Positions 1 through 5,538 of a stretch of 5,538 nt of DNA are shown one piece after another. Each line of letters begins with the position of its first letter. Within the stretch, counting starts at the first letter, position 1. Source of the stretch: Syntrophaceae bacterium UBA6255 (lineage in GTDB: Bacteria > Desulfobacterota > Syntrophia > Syntrophales > Smithellaceae); contig DJVN01000175.1 in NCBI GenBank assembly GCA_002441205.1, positions 1-5,538 of the forward strand, written 5' to 3'. The notes beneath the pieces are model-generated. The model searched no databases. It was not told the origin of the DNA and saw nothing but the letters and a program-made list of their open reading frames with translations. Position numbers and translations under genes: made by a program.

Positions 1-1635
1 ACCTTCAACAAAAAACTGATCAGAAGAGGCATGCTTGAGCAAATGTCATTGGAATCGTACAGTTCTTATTACATCGCCAACCAGCTATGTAAAGCTGATT
101 CAGAAGCGAAAGTGATAATCGCTGCTGATGATAAACGCCGAACGATAGGGCAAATTATCTCCGGGAAAGGGAAAATGCCCGCCGCTGTTTTTATCACCGC
201 CATGAGTTCCAATTTTCAGACCGCCTGCGCGGCAACTTTGATCTTAAACAGGGCGCGTATTCCCGTCATCATAGGAGGAATCCATGTATCGACGAGTCCC
301 TTTGACATAGACATTTATATCCGCAGCTATGTGCCCCACCCCGAACTTGTTTCACAGGTGCTGGGGGCGGGGGATTCATCAACCCTCAAAGAGATAGTAA
401 CCGATATTGCTGATTCCAACCTGAAAATTAAATACGTCGGGGAAACGCCCATTGAAGATGGCATATGGGGAGATGCGCGTGTCAGCGAACTTCCCAAACT
501 GAGACCGCGTTTTCTTGGTAAAGTGCCGATGATTGGTTACATCCTTTCATGTATGACCGAGTTGAATGTTTCCACCCCTTTTTTGGGATGCCCTTTCTCT
601 TGCAGTTTCTGCTCAATATCATCATTCCCCAGGGATAAAAGACGCTTAACATCCCGTTCGCCTGAGGATTTTACAGATGAGCTTATTAACAAACAAAAGA
701 ACGGCGCCAATTTTAAAAACAGATTTTATTTTTTCACAACTGACAATCTTCTGGTCGGAGGGAAAAAACTGGATGATATTCTGGATAAAATGATCGAGAA
801 CCGGTTGCCGGTCAATTACGCGGCACAAGTAAGCATTGAAATTGCCGACAATGAAAAGCTTCTTGAAAAACTCAGAATGTCCGGCGCAGCGCATTTTTTT
901 ATCGGATTGGAAACTCTTGATATAAGAAACCTGGAAATAGTCGGGAAAAATATTACTTCAAAAATTAAAAAGTCGGGACAATCGGTTGAGGAATATTATT
1001 CGTCCCGAATCAAAAAAATTCAAGATTACGGAATCTCCGTTCATGGCGCTTTCATTCTGGGATTGCCATACGATTATTTTTATTCATTCGAAGATCATTC
1101 AGGGAGAAAAATTGCAGAGTTTTGTATAAAAAACAAAATTGGCATACAGCCCACTTGTCTTAATAATTTGCCGGGATCACTTGATTTTAATGATGGTTTG
1201 AACAAAGGTGAATTAACTTACGGCGATCCCGGTTCTATGGATTACTTTTGCTCTCTGTCCATTACGGATTTGTTTGAATCCAATCGGAAAATTCCTGATT
1301 CTTTATTCAACAGCCCGCTGGTTGTTTTTTACATGCTGTACGACACTGTTCAAAGAGTATCCTCTAAACTCAACGCCCTGAAGTTCAGTTTTTATATAGC
1401 CCGAAAGGCCTGGGATACGCCTTCAACAAAGGGTTCTCTCAGCTATAAAGAACGAGTCATAGACGCTTTATCCGGTCTGGGATCTCAACTGGCTTCCTGT
1501 ACCTACGTCGATTTGTGCTCGGATCTTGCTTATTCCACCCGGTGGCTGCAGGGAACATTTGAAAGACTTTATAACGCAGAAAAAAACACGGACATAAAAA
1601 AACAGTTTAGACACTATATATCTCAATTTACCTGA
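1..1635 (+). CDS. B12-binding-type radical SAM protein (5'-partial)
   Basis: Radical SAM enzyme of the cobalamin-binding-domain class, cytosolic; substrate unknown. Numbering from the ATG at base 31: the region around residues 52-90 (VFITAMSS, then IPVIIGGIHVS) matches the last strands of a B12-binding Rossmann fold. GCPFSCSFCSI holds C187, C191 and C194, the CxxxCxxC [4Fe-4S] motif that cleaves SAM. FFIGLETL (289-296) and GAFILGLP (339-346) fit later strands of the radical SAM barrel. Residues from about 350 to 534 form a C-terminal region I do not recognise. The frame is open from base 1 with no stop before the ATG. Only about 50 residues precede the VFITAMSS strand, fewer than a full B12 domain normally has, so the true start probably lies left of the window. 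GAAGAGG sits only one base before the ATG, too close for a good ribosome site. The gene ends TGA-TAA in tandem. Family call is firm; the reaction (methylation, ring formation, peptide modification or other) cannot be told. Confidence 0.88.
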   Translation, partial: TFNKKLIRRGMLEQMSLESYSSYYIANQLCKADSEAKVIIAADDKRRTIGQIISGKGKMPAAVFITAMSSNFQTACAATLILNRARIPVIIGGIHVSTSPFDIDIYIRSYVPHPELVSQVLGAGDSSTLKEIVTDIADSNLKIKYVGETPIEDGIWGDARVSELPKLRPRFLGKVPMIGYILSCMTELNVSTPFLGCPFSCSFCSISSFPRDKRRLTSRSPEDFTDELINKQKNGANFKNRFYFFTTDNLLVGGKKLDDILDKMIENRLPVNYAAQVSIEIADNEKLLEKLRMSGAAHFFIGLETLDIRNLEIVGKNITSKIKKSGQSVEEYYSSRIKKIQDYGISVHGAFILGLPYDYFYSFEDHSGRKIAEFCIKNKIGIQPTCLNNLPGSLDFNDGLNKGELTYGDPGSMDYFCSLSITDLFESNRKIPDSLFNSPLVVFYMLYDTVQRVSSKLNALKFSFYIARKAWDTPSTKGSLSYKERVIDALSGLGSQLASCTYVDLCSDLAYSTRWLQGTFERLYNAEKNTDIKKQFRHYISQFT

Positions 1636-1837
1636 TAAACAACGAACGAAGAAAAAGTAGAACTCAAACATCTAAGACCCTTGAAATTTTCATAGAGGAT
1701 CATTCTTTTTCACAGATTCTCAATTTTTAACAGCATTCCATTGAGCATCAGCCGGAAAAGAAAAATGATTTTCCCCCTTGGAATGTGCACTCTCATTGCC
1801 ACGCCGGTGACATTTTTAAAGATCTCGATACAATCTC
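1636..1837. other. convergent intergenic gap, no supported gene
   Basis: This AT-rich gap lies between the ends of the radical SAM gene (plus) and the HD-GYP gene (minus). I see no strong terminator: the best inverted repeat, GGAAAA/TTTTCC at 1754-1774 with a 9-base loop, has no T-run after it. A 28-codon minus-strand frame runs from ATG at 1796 to TGA at 1710, but it has no clear ribosome site and no recognisable family, so I do not call it a gene. Confidence 0.6.
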
Positions 1838-2914
1838 TCAATCATGTTCAATGTCGGAAAGGAGAGTAACTTTTTGTGTTGATGCCCATGTGGAATTGGA
1901 TTTTCCTTCTTGTGCAAGTTGATAGCCTTTTTGTTTAAACAATCTAATGCAGGCATCGGCAGCGACAGCGTCATAAAGGATGCCCTTGTTTTCTTCGATT
2001 TCCTCCAAGGCGACTTCAATCCCCAACGACGCACGATAAGGGCGATGTGCCGCCATTGCTTCCACAACATCCGCTACGGCCAGAATACGGGCTTCCAGAA
2101 GAATTTCATCTCCTTGCAAATGTCTTGGATAACCGGTGCCATTCATTCGTTCGTGATGTTGATGAACAATTTCCGCTAACGACCAAATAGATTCCACATC
2201 CTTCAACATTTCAAATCCACTATGCGAGTGTTCTTTGATCAGAGAAAATTCCAGCCGTGTCAGGGTTGTGGGTTTGGAAAGGATTTCAACCGGTATGGTT
2301 AATTTTCCGATGTCATGAATGATGCTTGCCATACGTAACCCATCGATTTTATCCAACGTTAATCCCATCTCCTCTGCTATGGCACAAGCCAGATGGGCAA
2401 CCCGAAGCTGGTGTCCTGCGGTATATGGATCTTTGGATTCCAAGGCAGATACCAGAACCTGGATGGTCGTGCACACAGATTTCTTGAGGCTGTCCAGTGT
2501 TTTCTGAAGTTTTATCTCCGTTTGTTTTCGTTCGGTAATATCATGGACAATTCCTCTAAACCCTTTTATTTTGCCCGGTGGATCTTTTAACGGCGATATG
2601 GAAGCTTCAACACATCTTTTCGAGCGGTCTTTTCTTATGATCTGCCAGTCAAATTCTTTAACCGGCTCCCCTGTTTTGTAAACGCTGTTAAAGACATCAA
2701 AAAGTTCTTTTGCATTTTCCGTGTCTGTGTACTGCCGGTAATTCATCCCCGTCATCTCATTATGGGAATACCCGAGTATAAAACACATGGCGTTGTTAAA
2801 AAAAATAAAGTCGCCGGAGAGGTCAACTTCAAAATAACCTTCCTGCATGTTGGCGAGGATGTCTAAAAATTTTATTTCGTTTTCATTGATAAATTCTTCA
2901 GGCTGGATGGACAA
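1838..2914 (-). CDS. PAS domain HD-GYP protein, predicted c-di-GMP phosphodiesterase
   Basis: Predicted cytosolic phosphodiesterase that hydrolyses cyclic di-GMP, controlled by a PAS sensor; no membrane segment is visible. Residues about 15-130 are a PAS fold (EGYFEVDLSGDFIFFN, GYSHNEMTG) ending in the PAC-type signature GFRGIVHDITERK. A short helical linker (about 130-150) leads into the HD-GYP domain: SALESKDPYTAGH (156-168), HDIGK with H200/D201/K204, H229, then HHERMNGTGYP (253-263) and ADVVEAM with D282. These are the metal-binding and signature residues of the family, all present, so the enzyme is probably active. The PAS ligand cannot be read from sequence. The frame starts at TTG (2914-2912): a TAA stop lies eight codons upstream, no ATG occurs before residue 23, and GGGAG stands five bases ahead. 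It lies 80 bp downstream of the small Cys peptide on the same strand and may be co-transcribed with it. At 358 residues it is a normal length for PAS plus HD-GYP. Confidence 0.93.
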   Translation of the reverse strand: MSIQPEEFINENEIKFLDILANMQEGYFEVDLSGDFIFFNNAMCFILGYSHNEMTGMNYRQYTDTENAKELFDVFNSVYKTGEPVKEFDWQIIRKDRSKRCVEASISPLKDPPGKIKGFRGIVHDITERKQTEIKLQKTLDSLKKSVCTTIQVLVSALESKDPYTAGHQLRVAHLACAIAEEMGLTLDKIDGLRMASIIHDIGKLTIPVEILSKPTTLTRLEFSLIKEHSHSGFEMLKDVESIWSLAEIVHQHHERMNGTGYPRHLQGDEILLEARILAVADVVEAMAAHRPYRASLGIEVALEEIEENKGILYDAVAADACIRLFKQKGYQLAQEGKSNSTWASTQKVTLLSDIEHD

Positions 2915-2919
2915 TTCGG

Positions 2920-2924
2920 CTCCC
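2920..2924 (-). promoter_or_regulatory. ribosome binding site deciding the TTG start of the HD-GYP gene
   Basis: On the minus strand GGGAG is followed by CCGAA and then TTG. The five-base spacing is usable, and an in-frame TAA upstream leaves no other start before the PAS domain. This supports TTG as the real initiation codon. Confidence 0.65.
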
Positions 2925-2994
2925 GGGAAGCGGTTTTATTTTGCGAGTATCATCACAATTTCCATTTCTAAGTTTTATGCACGGGGATAAAAAT

Positions 2995-3249
2995 CTATTC
3001 CAGATATGTTTTCTCATTTAAAACTGCCATGAAGCGGCAGGGATTTTCGCTGCCGAATAATTTACAGCCGGTACAATTTCTCTTGTGGAATTCGATAGAG
3101 GTATTCAACGCTTTACAATTCGCGAGAATACTTTCATCGAGGCTCAATTTATTAATGATAACAACTTTCGGTTTAACCCATTTTTTTCTTTTGCAATTTC
3201 CCTCTTTATTCAGCATGTGTTTTTCGTATGAAGAGAAAAACACGATCAT
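2995..3249 (-). CDS. small Cys-containing peptide, RiPP-precursor-like (hypothetical)
   Basis: An 84-residue protein of unknown function. There is a basic stretch (KRKKW, 20-24), then WVKPKVVII (24-32), LSLDESILANCK (35-46), and a tail with C59, C62 and C71 (CTGCKLFGSENPC). From memory, small peptides with a W-x-K-P-x-(hydrophobic) start followed by a P/D-E-E/S-x-(V/I)-L-x-x-C-K block and a Cys-rich tail recur as unannotated genes in deltaproteobacteria and other anaerobes; some look like leader-plus-core precursors of modified peptides. That comparison is unverified. The CxxC plus two further Cys could instead bind a metal. No signal peptide or membrane segment is seen. ATG at 3249 is the longest start (TAA three codons upstream); M12 (3216-3214) is an alternative placing the start nearer the conserved part. 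Neither has a good ribosome site. It precedes the HD-GYP gene on the same strand. The opposite-strand frame here is compositionally unlike a protein. Confidence 0.6.
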   Translation of the reverse strand: MIVFFSSYEKHMLNKEGNCKRKKWVKPKVVIINKLSLDESILANCKALNTSIEFHKRNCTGCKLFGSENPCRFMAVLNEKTYLE

Positions 3250-3262
3250 AAATTTTTATGAT
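3245..3262. promoter_or_regulatory. 18-bp palindrome over the start of the small peptide gene (candidate operator)
   Basis: ATCATAAATTTTTATGAT consists of two perfect 8-base inverted arms separated by two bases. It covers the ATG at 3249 and the likely -10 element of the peptide gene, so a bound dimeric repressor would block transcription. The AT-rich base composition makes chance symmetry possible. No regulator gene is visible in the window. Confidence 0.35.
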
Positions 3263-3281
3263 TTAGAAAAAAGACTGTCAA
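3253..3281 (-). promoter_or_regulatory. possible sigma-70-type promoter for the small peptide gene
   Basis: On the minus strand a perfect TTGACA (-35, 3281-3276) is followed after 17 bases by TAAAAA (-10, 3258-3253, four of six consensus bases). Transcription would begin at about 3246-3247, essentially at the first ATG. That favours either a leaderless message or translation from the second ATG (M12) with a leader of about 30 bases. The -10 box is weak, so this remains a candidate. Confidence 0.4.
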
Positions 3282-3344
3282 TAAAACAGTAAAACAGAAC
3301 TTTTGCGTTCTTTATGCTCTTAATCTTATGATATCTCAAGAGCG

Positions 3345-3370
3345 TTATTAACCGTCTCATAATAGTATTC
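3345..3370 (+). repeat. left terminal inverted repeat of the IS630 element
   Basis: This 26-base arm matches the reverse complement of 4439-4464 at 24 of 26 positions; the mismatches are at 3352 and 3366. The shared core is CGTCTCATAATAG. The outer three bases probably include the TA duplication rather than the IS itself. The inner edge overlaps the -35 box of the transposase promoter. Confidence 0.9.
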
Positions 3371-3396
3371 ACATCATTTTTATTTTGTGGTATAGA
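3368..3396 (+). promoter_or_regulatory. candidate promoter of the transposase gene
   Basis: TTCACA (3368-3373, five of six -35 bases) is separated by exactly 17 bases from TATAGA (3391-3396, four of six -10 bases). The predicted transcript start is about 3403, next to the ATG at 3404, so the message would be nearly leaderless. The -35 box overlaps the inner end of the left inverted repeat, where transposase binding could repress its own gene. Confidence 0.5.
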
Positions 3397-3403
3397 TTGG
3401 GGC

Positions 3404-4435
3404 ATGAAAACAAACGATGCCCGACAACTTGATCATAAGACGCTGACAGAGCTGAGAAAGCGATCCGTCGTCAGCGTGCAGGATGGACAAAGTCCAGAAA
3501 TCGTAGCCCGTGCCCTTGGGATAGACCGAAGGACCATATACGGTTGGTTGGCGCGCTACCGAAATGGCGGTTGGAATGCCTTGGATGCCAAGAAACGCGG
3601 AGGACGTCCGCCCAAGCTGGACGGAAAGGCCATGAGATGGATTTACCAAACCGTCACCACGAAGAATCCTTTGCAATTGCAATTCACCTTTGCCCTTTGG
3701 ACAGCGAAGATGATCGGGGAGCTGATCCATAAGCGCTTTGACGTTAAGCTGAGCAAGGCATCGGTCTGTCGTCTTCTGCTCCAACTGGGGTTGACACCTC
3801 AGAAGCCGATCTGGCGTGCGTACCAGCAAAAACCTGAAGAAGTTCAAAGATGGCTTCATGAGGAATATCCCCGAATCAAAAGCATGGCGCGCCGTCTTAA
3901 GGCGCAAATATACTTTGGAGACGAGGCTGGCGTACGCTCGGATCATCATGCCGGTACGACATGGGCTGTCAAAGGCAAAACACCGGTTGTCAGCACGACA
4001 GGGGCGCGTTTCAGTCTGAACATTATTTCCGCTGTCCGTGCTCAAGGAGAATTTCGTTTCATGACCGTCAAAGGTCGCGTGGGCGCTTCCAAGTTTATTG
4101 AGTTCATCAAACGCCTTCTTTATGGATCTGAAGGGATGATTTTCTTGATTGTCGATGGATATCCGGCGCATAAAGCCAAGAGTGTTATCAAGTTTATTGA
4201 ATCGGCGGACATCAAAAAACGCTTTCGTCTGTTTTTCTTGCCTCCCTGTTCGCCTGAACTGAATCCGGACGAACGCGTATGGAATGATCTTAAGAACAAC
4301 GCCATTGGTAAACAAGCCATAACGGTTCCTAATCAAATGCATAAAGCGGTTATCAGTCATCTTCGATTCATCCAAAAAACACCTGATCGGGTTCGCTCAT
4401 ACTTCAATAATACGACCACAAGGTATGCAGCCTAA
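3404..4435 (+). CDS. IS630-family DDE transposase
   Basis: Cut-and-paste transposase of the IS630/Tc1 superfamily, acting on the inverted repeats either side of it. The N-terminus is a helix-turn-helix DNA-binding region (about 22-56; SPEIVARALGIDRRTIYGWL), followed by a second winged-helix-like segment (about 70-135). The catalytic domain shows D173 in IYFGDEAG, D251 in LIVDGYPAHK and E290 in SPELNPDERVW, the usual DDE acidic residues of this family; the assignment of E290 follows the NPxE position known from Tc1 elements. Its 343 residues are full length with no frameshift or internal stop. The ATG at 3404 gives the expected N-terminus for this subfamily. A GGGG tract sits one base ahead of it, poorly spaced as a ribosome site. 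The stop codon lies three bases before the right inverted repeat. The gene runs opposite to its neighbours on both sides. Confidence 0.95.
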   Translation: MKTNDARQLDHKTLTELRKRSVVSVQDGQSPEIVARALGIDRRTIYGWLARYRNGGWNALDAKKRGGRPPKLDGKAMRWIYQTVTTKNPLQLQFTFALWTAKMIGELIHKRFDVKLSKASVCRLLLQLGLTPQKPIWRAYQQKPEEVQRWLHEEYPRIKSMARRLKAQIYFGDEAGVRSDHHAGTTWAVKGKTPVVSTTGARFSLNIISAVRAQGEFRFMTVKGRVGASKFIEFIKRLLYGSEGMIFLIVDGYPAHKAKSVIKFIESADIKKRFRLFFLPPCSPELNPDERVWNDLKNNAIGKQAITVPNQMHKAVISHLRFIQKTPDRVRSYFNNTTTRYAA

Positions 4436-4438
4436 TGA

Positions 4439-4464
4439 GAATTCTATTATGAGACGATTAATAA
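4439..4464 (-). repeat. right terminal inverted repeat of the IS630 element
   Basis: This arm is the reverse complement of 3345-3370 with two mismatches in 26. It begins just after the transposase stop codon, as expected for a compact insertion sequence. Confidence 0.9.
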
Positions 4465-4723
4465 TACCCGCAGTAATTTACCCTTCATAGAAATAGCTTT
4501 CTTTCTGTTGAAATGATTTTAGAAATTGGAATGTTAACGAGTGACCAGCATAAACGATTGATGATTCTTCATGATAGCCATATCAGCCCTTCCGTGTCTT
4601 TCACAATTTTTTTCATATCAAGATATCAATAATTTTCTTTCGTGTCAAATGTTGCCCCAAAAGCGTGAGGCATGAATGATTTTTATTACAGATTGAAATG
4701 TTACATACTATTTATTCTAACAG
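4465..4723. other. AT-rich intergenic stretch between IS and GAF-GGDEF gene
   Basis: No supported gene is seen here. The minus strand has a 15-codon frame (ATG at 4581, TAA at 4534) preceded by GGAAGG at a workable distance, which is the best start-like signal, but it is too short to call. A direct repeat ATATCAA-G-ATATCAA lies at 4615-4629. The GGDEF gene has only a weak 5-bp stem overlapping its stop (AACAG/CTGTT) and no T-run, so no terminator is called. With the IS removed, this stretch would join 3250-3345 to form a spacer of about 360 bp upstream of the small peptide gene. Confidence 0.55.
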
Positions 4724-5538
4724 TCAGTCTGTTTTCCGGTTGTCACTTCCTGTTGCACAGAGACTCACACAGTTTTTGCCGGCGCGTTTCGCAGCGTAGA
4801 GGGCTGCGTCGGCCGCATGGATAAGAGCTTCCTTTTCCCCGGCGTGCTCCGGATACGTGGAGACGCCCAGGCTGATAGTCACATGCAGTGTTTGATCTTC
4901 ATAGGGGATTTCGAGTTCAGCCACGCTCGCGCGTATCTTCTCGGCGGTGATCATGGCTTGTTGGGCATCGGTTTCGGGGAGGATCACAATGAACTCTTCA
5001 CCTCCATAGCGTGCCGCGACATCCTCGGCGCGCGTGATTTTTTTGACGGCATTGGCCACGTCCTTCAGTACTTTGTCGCCTAGTTGATGGCCATAGGTAT
5101 CGTTGAAAGATTTAAAGTTATCGATATCCATCATGATGAGCGAAAATTTTTTGTTATGACGGCTGGAACGCTTTATTTCCTTGTCCAGAAGAAGTTGGAA
5201 GTAACGGTGCACATAGAGTTTGGTCATGCCGTCGGTAGTGGCCAACTCGAAGAGTCTGGCGTTTTCGATGGATATGGCAGCTTGGGCGGAATAAATCCGG
5301 AGCATGTTCAGCCGCTCCTGAGTAAACGCGTCTGTATTCAAGTTGTTCTCCATATAGAGGATACTGGAGAGCTTACCCTTGTTCATAATGGGTGAGCACA
5401 GGATGGATTTACACTTTGTGCGCATGATGTAAGGGTCGTCTGTGAAGGGGCCCTCATACAGGGCGTTACCGAGGACGACGTCTTTACCGCTGTGGCGGGC
5501 ATAGTTGACAATGGCATGGCAGATTTCATCGCAATCTT
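4724..5538 (-). CDS. GAF-GGDEF protein, predicted diguanylate cyclase (5'-partial)
   Basis: Predicted diguanylate cyclase that joins two GTP into cyclic di-GMP. The frame stays open to the right edge, so the start is outside the window; 270 residues are visible. The ATG at 5425 falls inside a GAF domain and is not the start: upstream residues continue the fold (VNYARHSGKDVVLGNA, EGPFTDDPYI). GAF ends at about residue 90 with AQAAISIENARLFE. GGDEF follows: TTDGMTKLYVHRYF, MMDIDNFKSFNDTYGH, then YGGEEF (GGEEF at 178-182, bases 5005-4991), an active-type signature. RAED five residues before it is the RxxD inhibitory site, so product feedback is expected. The end (CVSLCATGSDNRKTD) is normal. This GAF type is often found at the C-terminus of very large kinase or multi-sensor proteins, so the full protein may be long. 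It is on the same strand as the HD-GYP gene, with the IS between. Confidence 0.93.
   Translation of the reverse strand, partial: DCDEICHAIVNYARHSGKDVVLGNALYEGPFTDDPYIMRTKCKSILCSPIMNKGKLSSILYMENNLNTDAFTQERLNMLRIYSAQAAISIENARLFELATTDGMTKLYVHRYFQLLLDKEIKRSSRHNKKFSLIMMDIDNFKSFNDTYGHQLGDKVLKDVANAVKKITRAEDVAARYGGEEFIVILPETDAQQAMITAEKIRASVAELEIPYEDQTLHVTISLGVSTYPEHAGEKEALIHAADAALYAAKRAGKNCVSLCATGSDNRKTD

Larger units (their letters stand above)
3348..4461 (+). mobile_element. complete IS630-family insertion sequence (about 1.1 kb)
   Basis: The element carries one intact transposase between near-perfect terminal inverted repeats. It is flanked by TA at 3346-3347 and TA at 4462-4463, which fits the TA target duplication of the IS630/Tc1 superfamily. 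The repeat similarity extends three bases outside the chosen ends (TTA outside left, TAA outside right), so the exact edge could shift by a few bases, for example to the inner TA at 3349-3350 and 4459-4460. The length, about 1,114 bp, is normal for the family. It lies between a GAF-GGDEF gene and the small peptide gene, both on the other strand. Intact gene and ends suggest a fairly recent insertion that may still be mobile. Confidence 0.9.

Noticed and set aside
1754..1774. Inverted repeat GGAAAA/TTTTCC as a terminator between the convergent genes.
   Set aside because: The stem is mostly A-T pairs, the loop is nine bases and there is no T-run on either side, so it does not look like an intrinsic terminator.
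1816..2507. Short frames on both strands overlapping the HD-GYP gene.
   Set aside because: They are shadows of the HD-GYP reading frame, which carries every signature residue.
3029..3292. An 87-codon plus-strand frame opposite the small Cys peptide.
   Set aside because: Its translation is rich in F and L without motif or ribosome site, whereas the minus strand gives the W-K-P…C-K pattern with a TTGACA upstream. I take the minus strand as real.
3296..3311. Hairpin AGAAC/GTTCT as a terminator.
   Set aside because: The stem is only five base pairs with a short, interrupted T tract; too weak to call.
3316..3343. Inverted repeat GCTCTT/AAGAGC just left of the IS.
   Set aside because: Six-base arms with a 16-base loop in AT-rich DNA are easily chance, and no gene end or start is placed to use it.
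3380..4375. A 331-codon open frame on the minus strand inside the IS.
   Set aside because: It lies entirely antisense to a textbook IS630 transposase with all catalytic residues, and its own translation shows no recognisable domain. Long antisense frames are common opposite such genes.
4817..5395. Plus-strand frames opposite the GAF-GGDEF gene.
   Set aside because: They are antisense to clear GAF and GGEEF coding sequence and show no family features of their own.
1..5538. CRISPR array, tRNA, rRNA, or toxin-antitoxin/defence genes.
   Set aside because: No regularly spaced repeats, cloverleaf or rRNA-like stretches, or recognisable toxin, nuclease or defence domains were seen on either strand.

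Overview
The window reads as a stretch of a bacterial chromosome, most likely from an anaerobe-type Desulfobacterota/deltaproteobacterial lineage. That placement is an inference from the style of the cyclic-di-GMP proteins, the IS630-type transposase and the small W-x-K-P…C-K peptide; no marker gene is present to prove it. Coding regions are of middling GC, the GAF-GGDEF gene looks richest in GC, and the intergenic stretches are clearly AT-rich.

Layout, left to right. (1) Bases 1-1635, plus strand: a B12-binding-type radical SAM enzyme with a CxxxCxxC cluster motif, open at the left edge and so probably missing its true N-terminus. (2) Bases 1636-1837: a convergent intergenic gap with no convincing gene. 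(3) Bases 1838-2914, minus strand: a complete PAS/HD-GYP protein (predicted c-di-GMP phosphodiesterase) starting at TTG behind a GGGAG ribosome site. (4) Bases 2995-3249, minus strand: an 84-codon Cys-containing peptide with a RiPP-precursor-like outline, whose start region carries a possible promoter and an 18-bp palindrome. (5) Bases about 3348-4461: a complete IS630-family insertion sequence with near-perfect terminal inverted repeats, a TA duplication and an intact DDE transposase on the plus strand. (6) Bases 4465-4723: AT-rich intergenic sequence. (7) Bases 4724-5538, minus strand: a GAF-GGDEF protein (predicted diguanylate cyclase) with GGEEF active site and RxxD inhibitory site, running off the right edge.

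How they fit together. Before the IS arrived, three minus-strand genes lay in a row: GAF-GGDEF (makes c-di-GMP), the small Cys peptide, and PAS-HD-GYP (breaks c-di-GMP). The IS separates the cyclase from the other two and points the opposite way. The B12-radical SAM gene converges on this group. The most interesting item is the small peptide: its leader-like N-terminal half (W, K-P, then D-E-S-I-L and C-K) and Cys-bearing C-terminal half suggest a post-translationally modified peptide, with a radical SAM enzyme about 1.4 kb away on the opposite strand. That link is a hypothesis; nothing in the window proves it. The remaining genes are recognisable members of known families.
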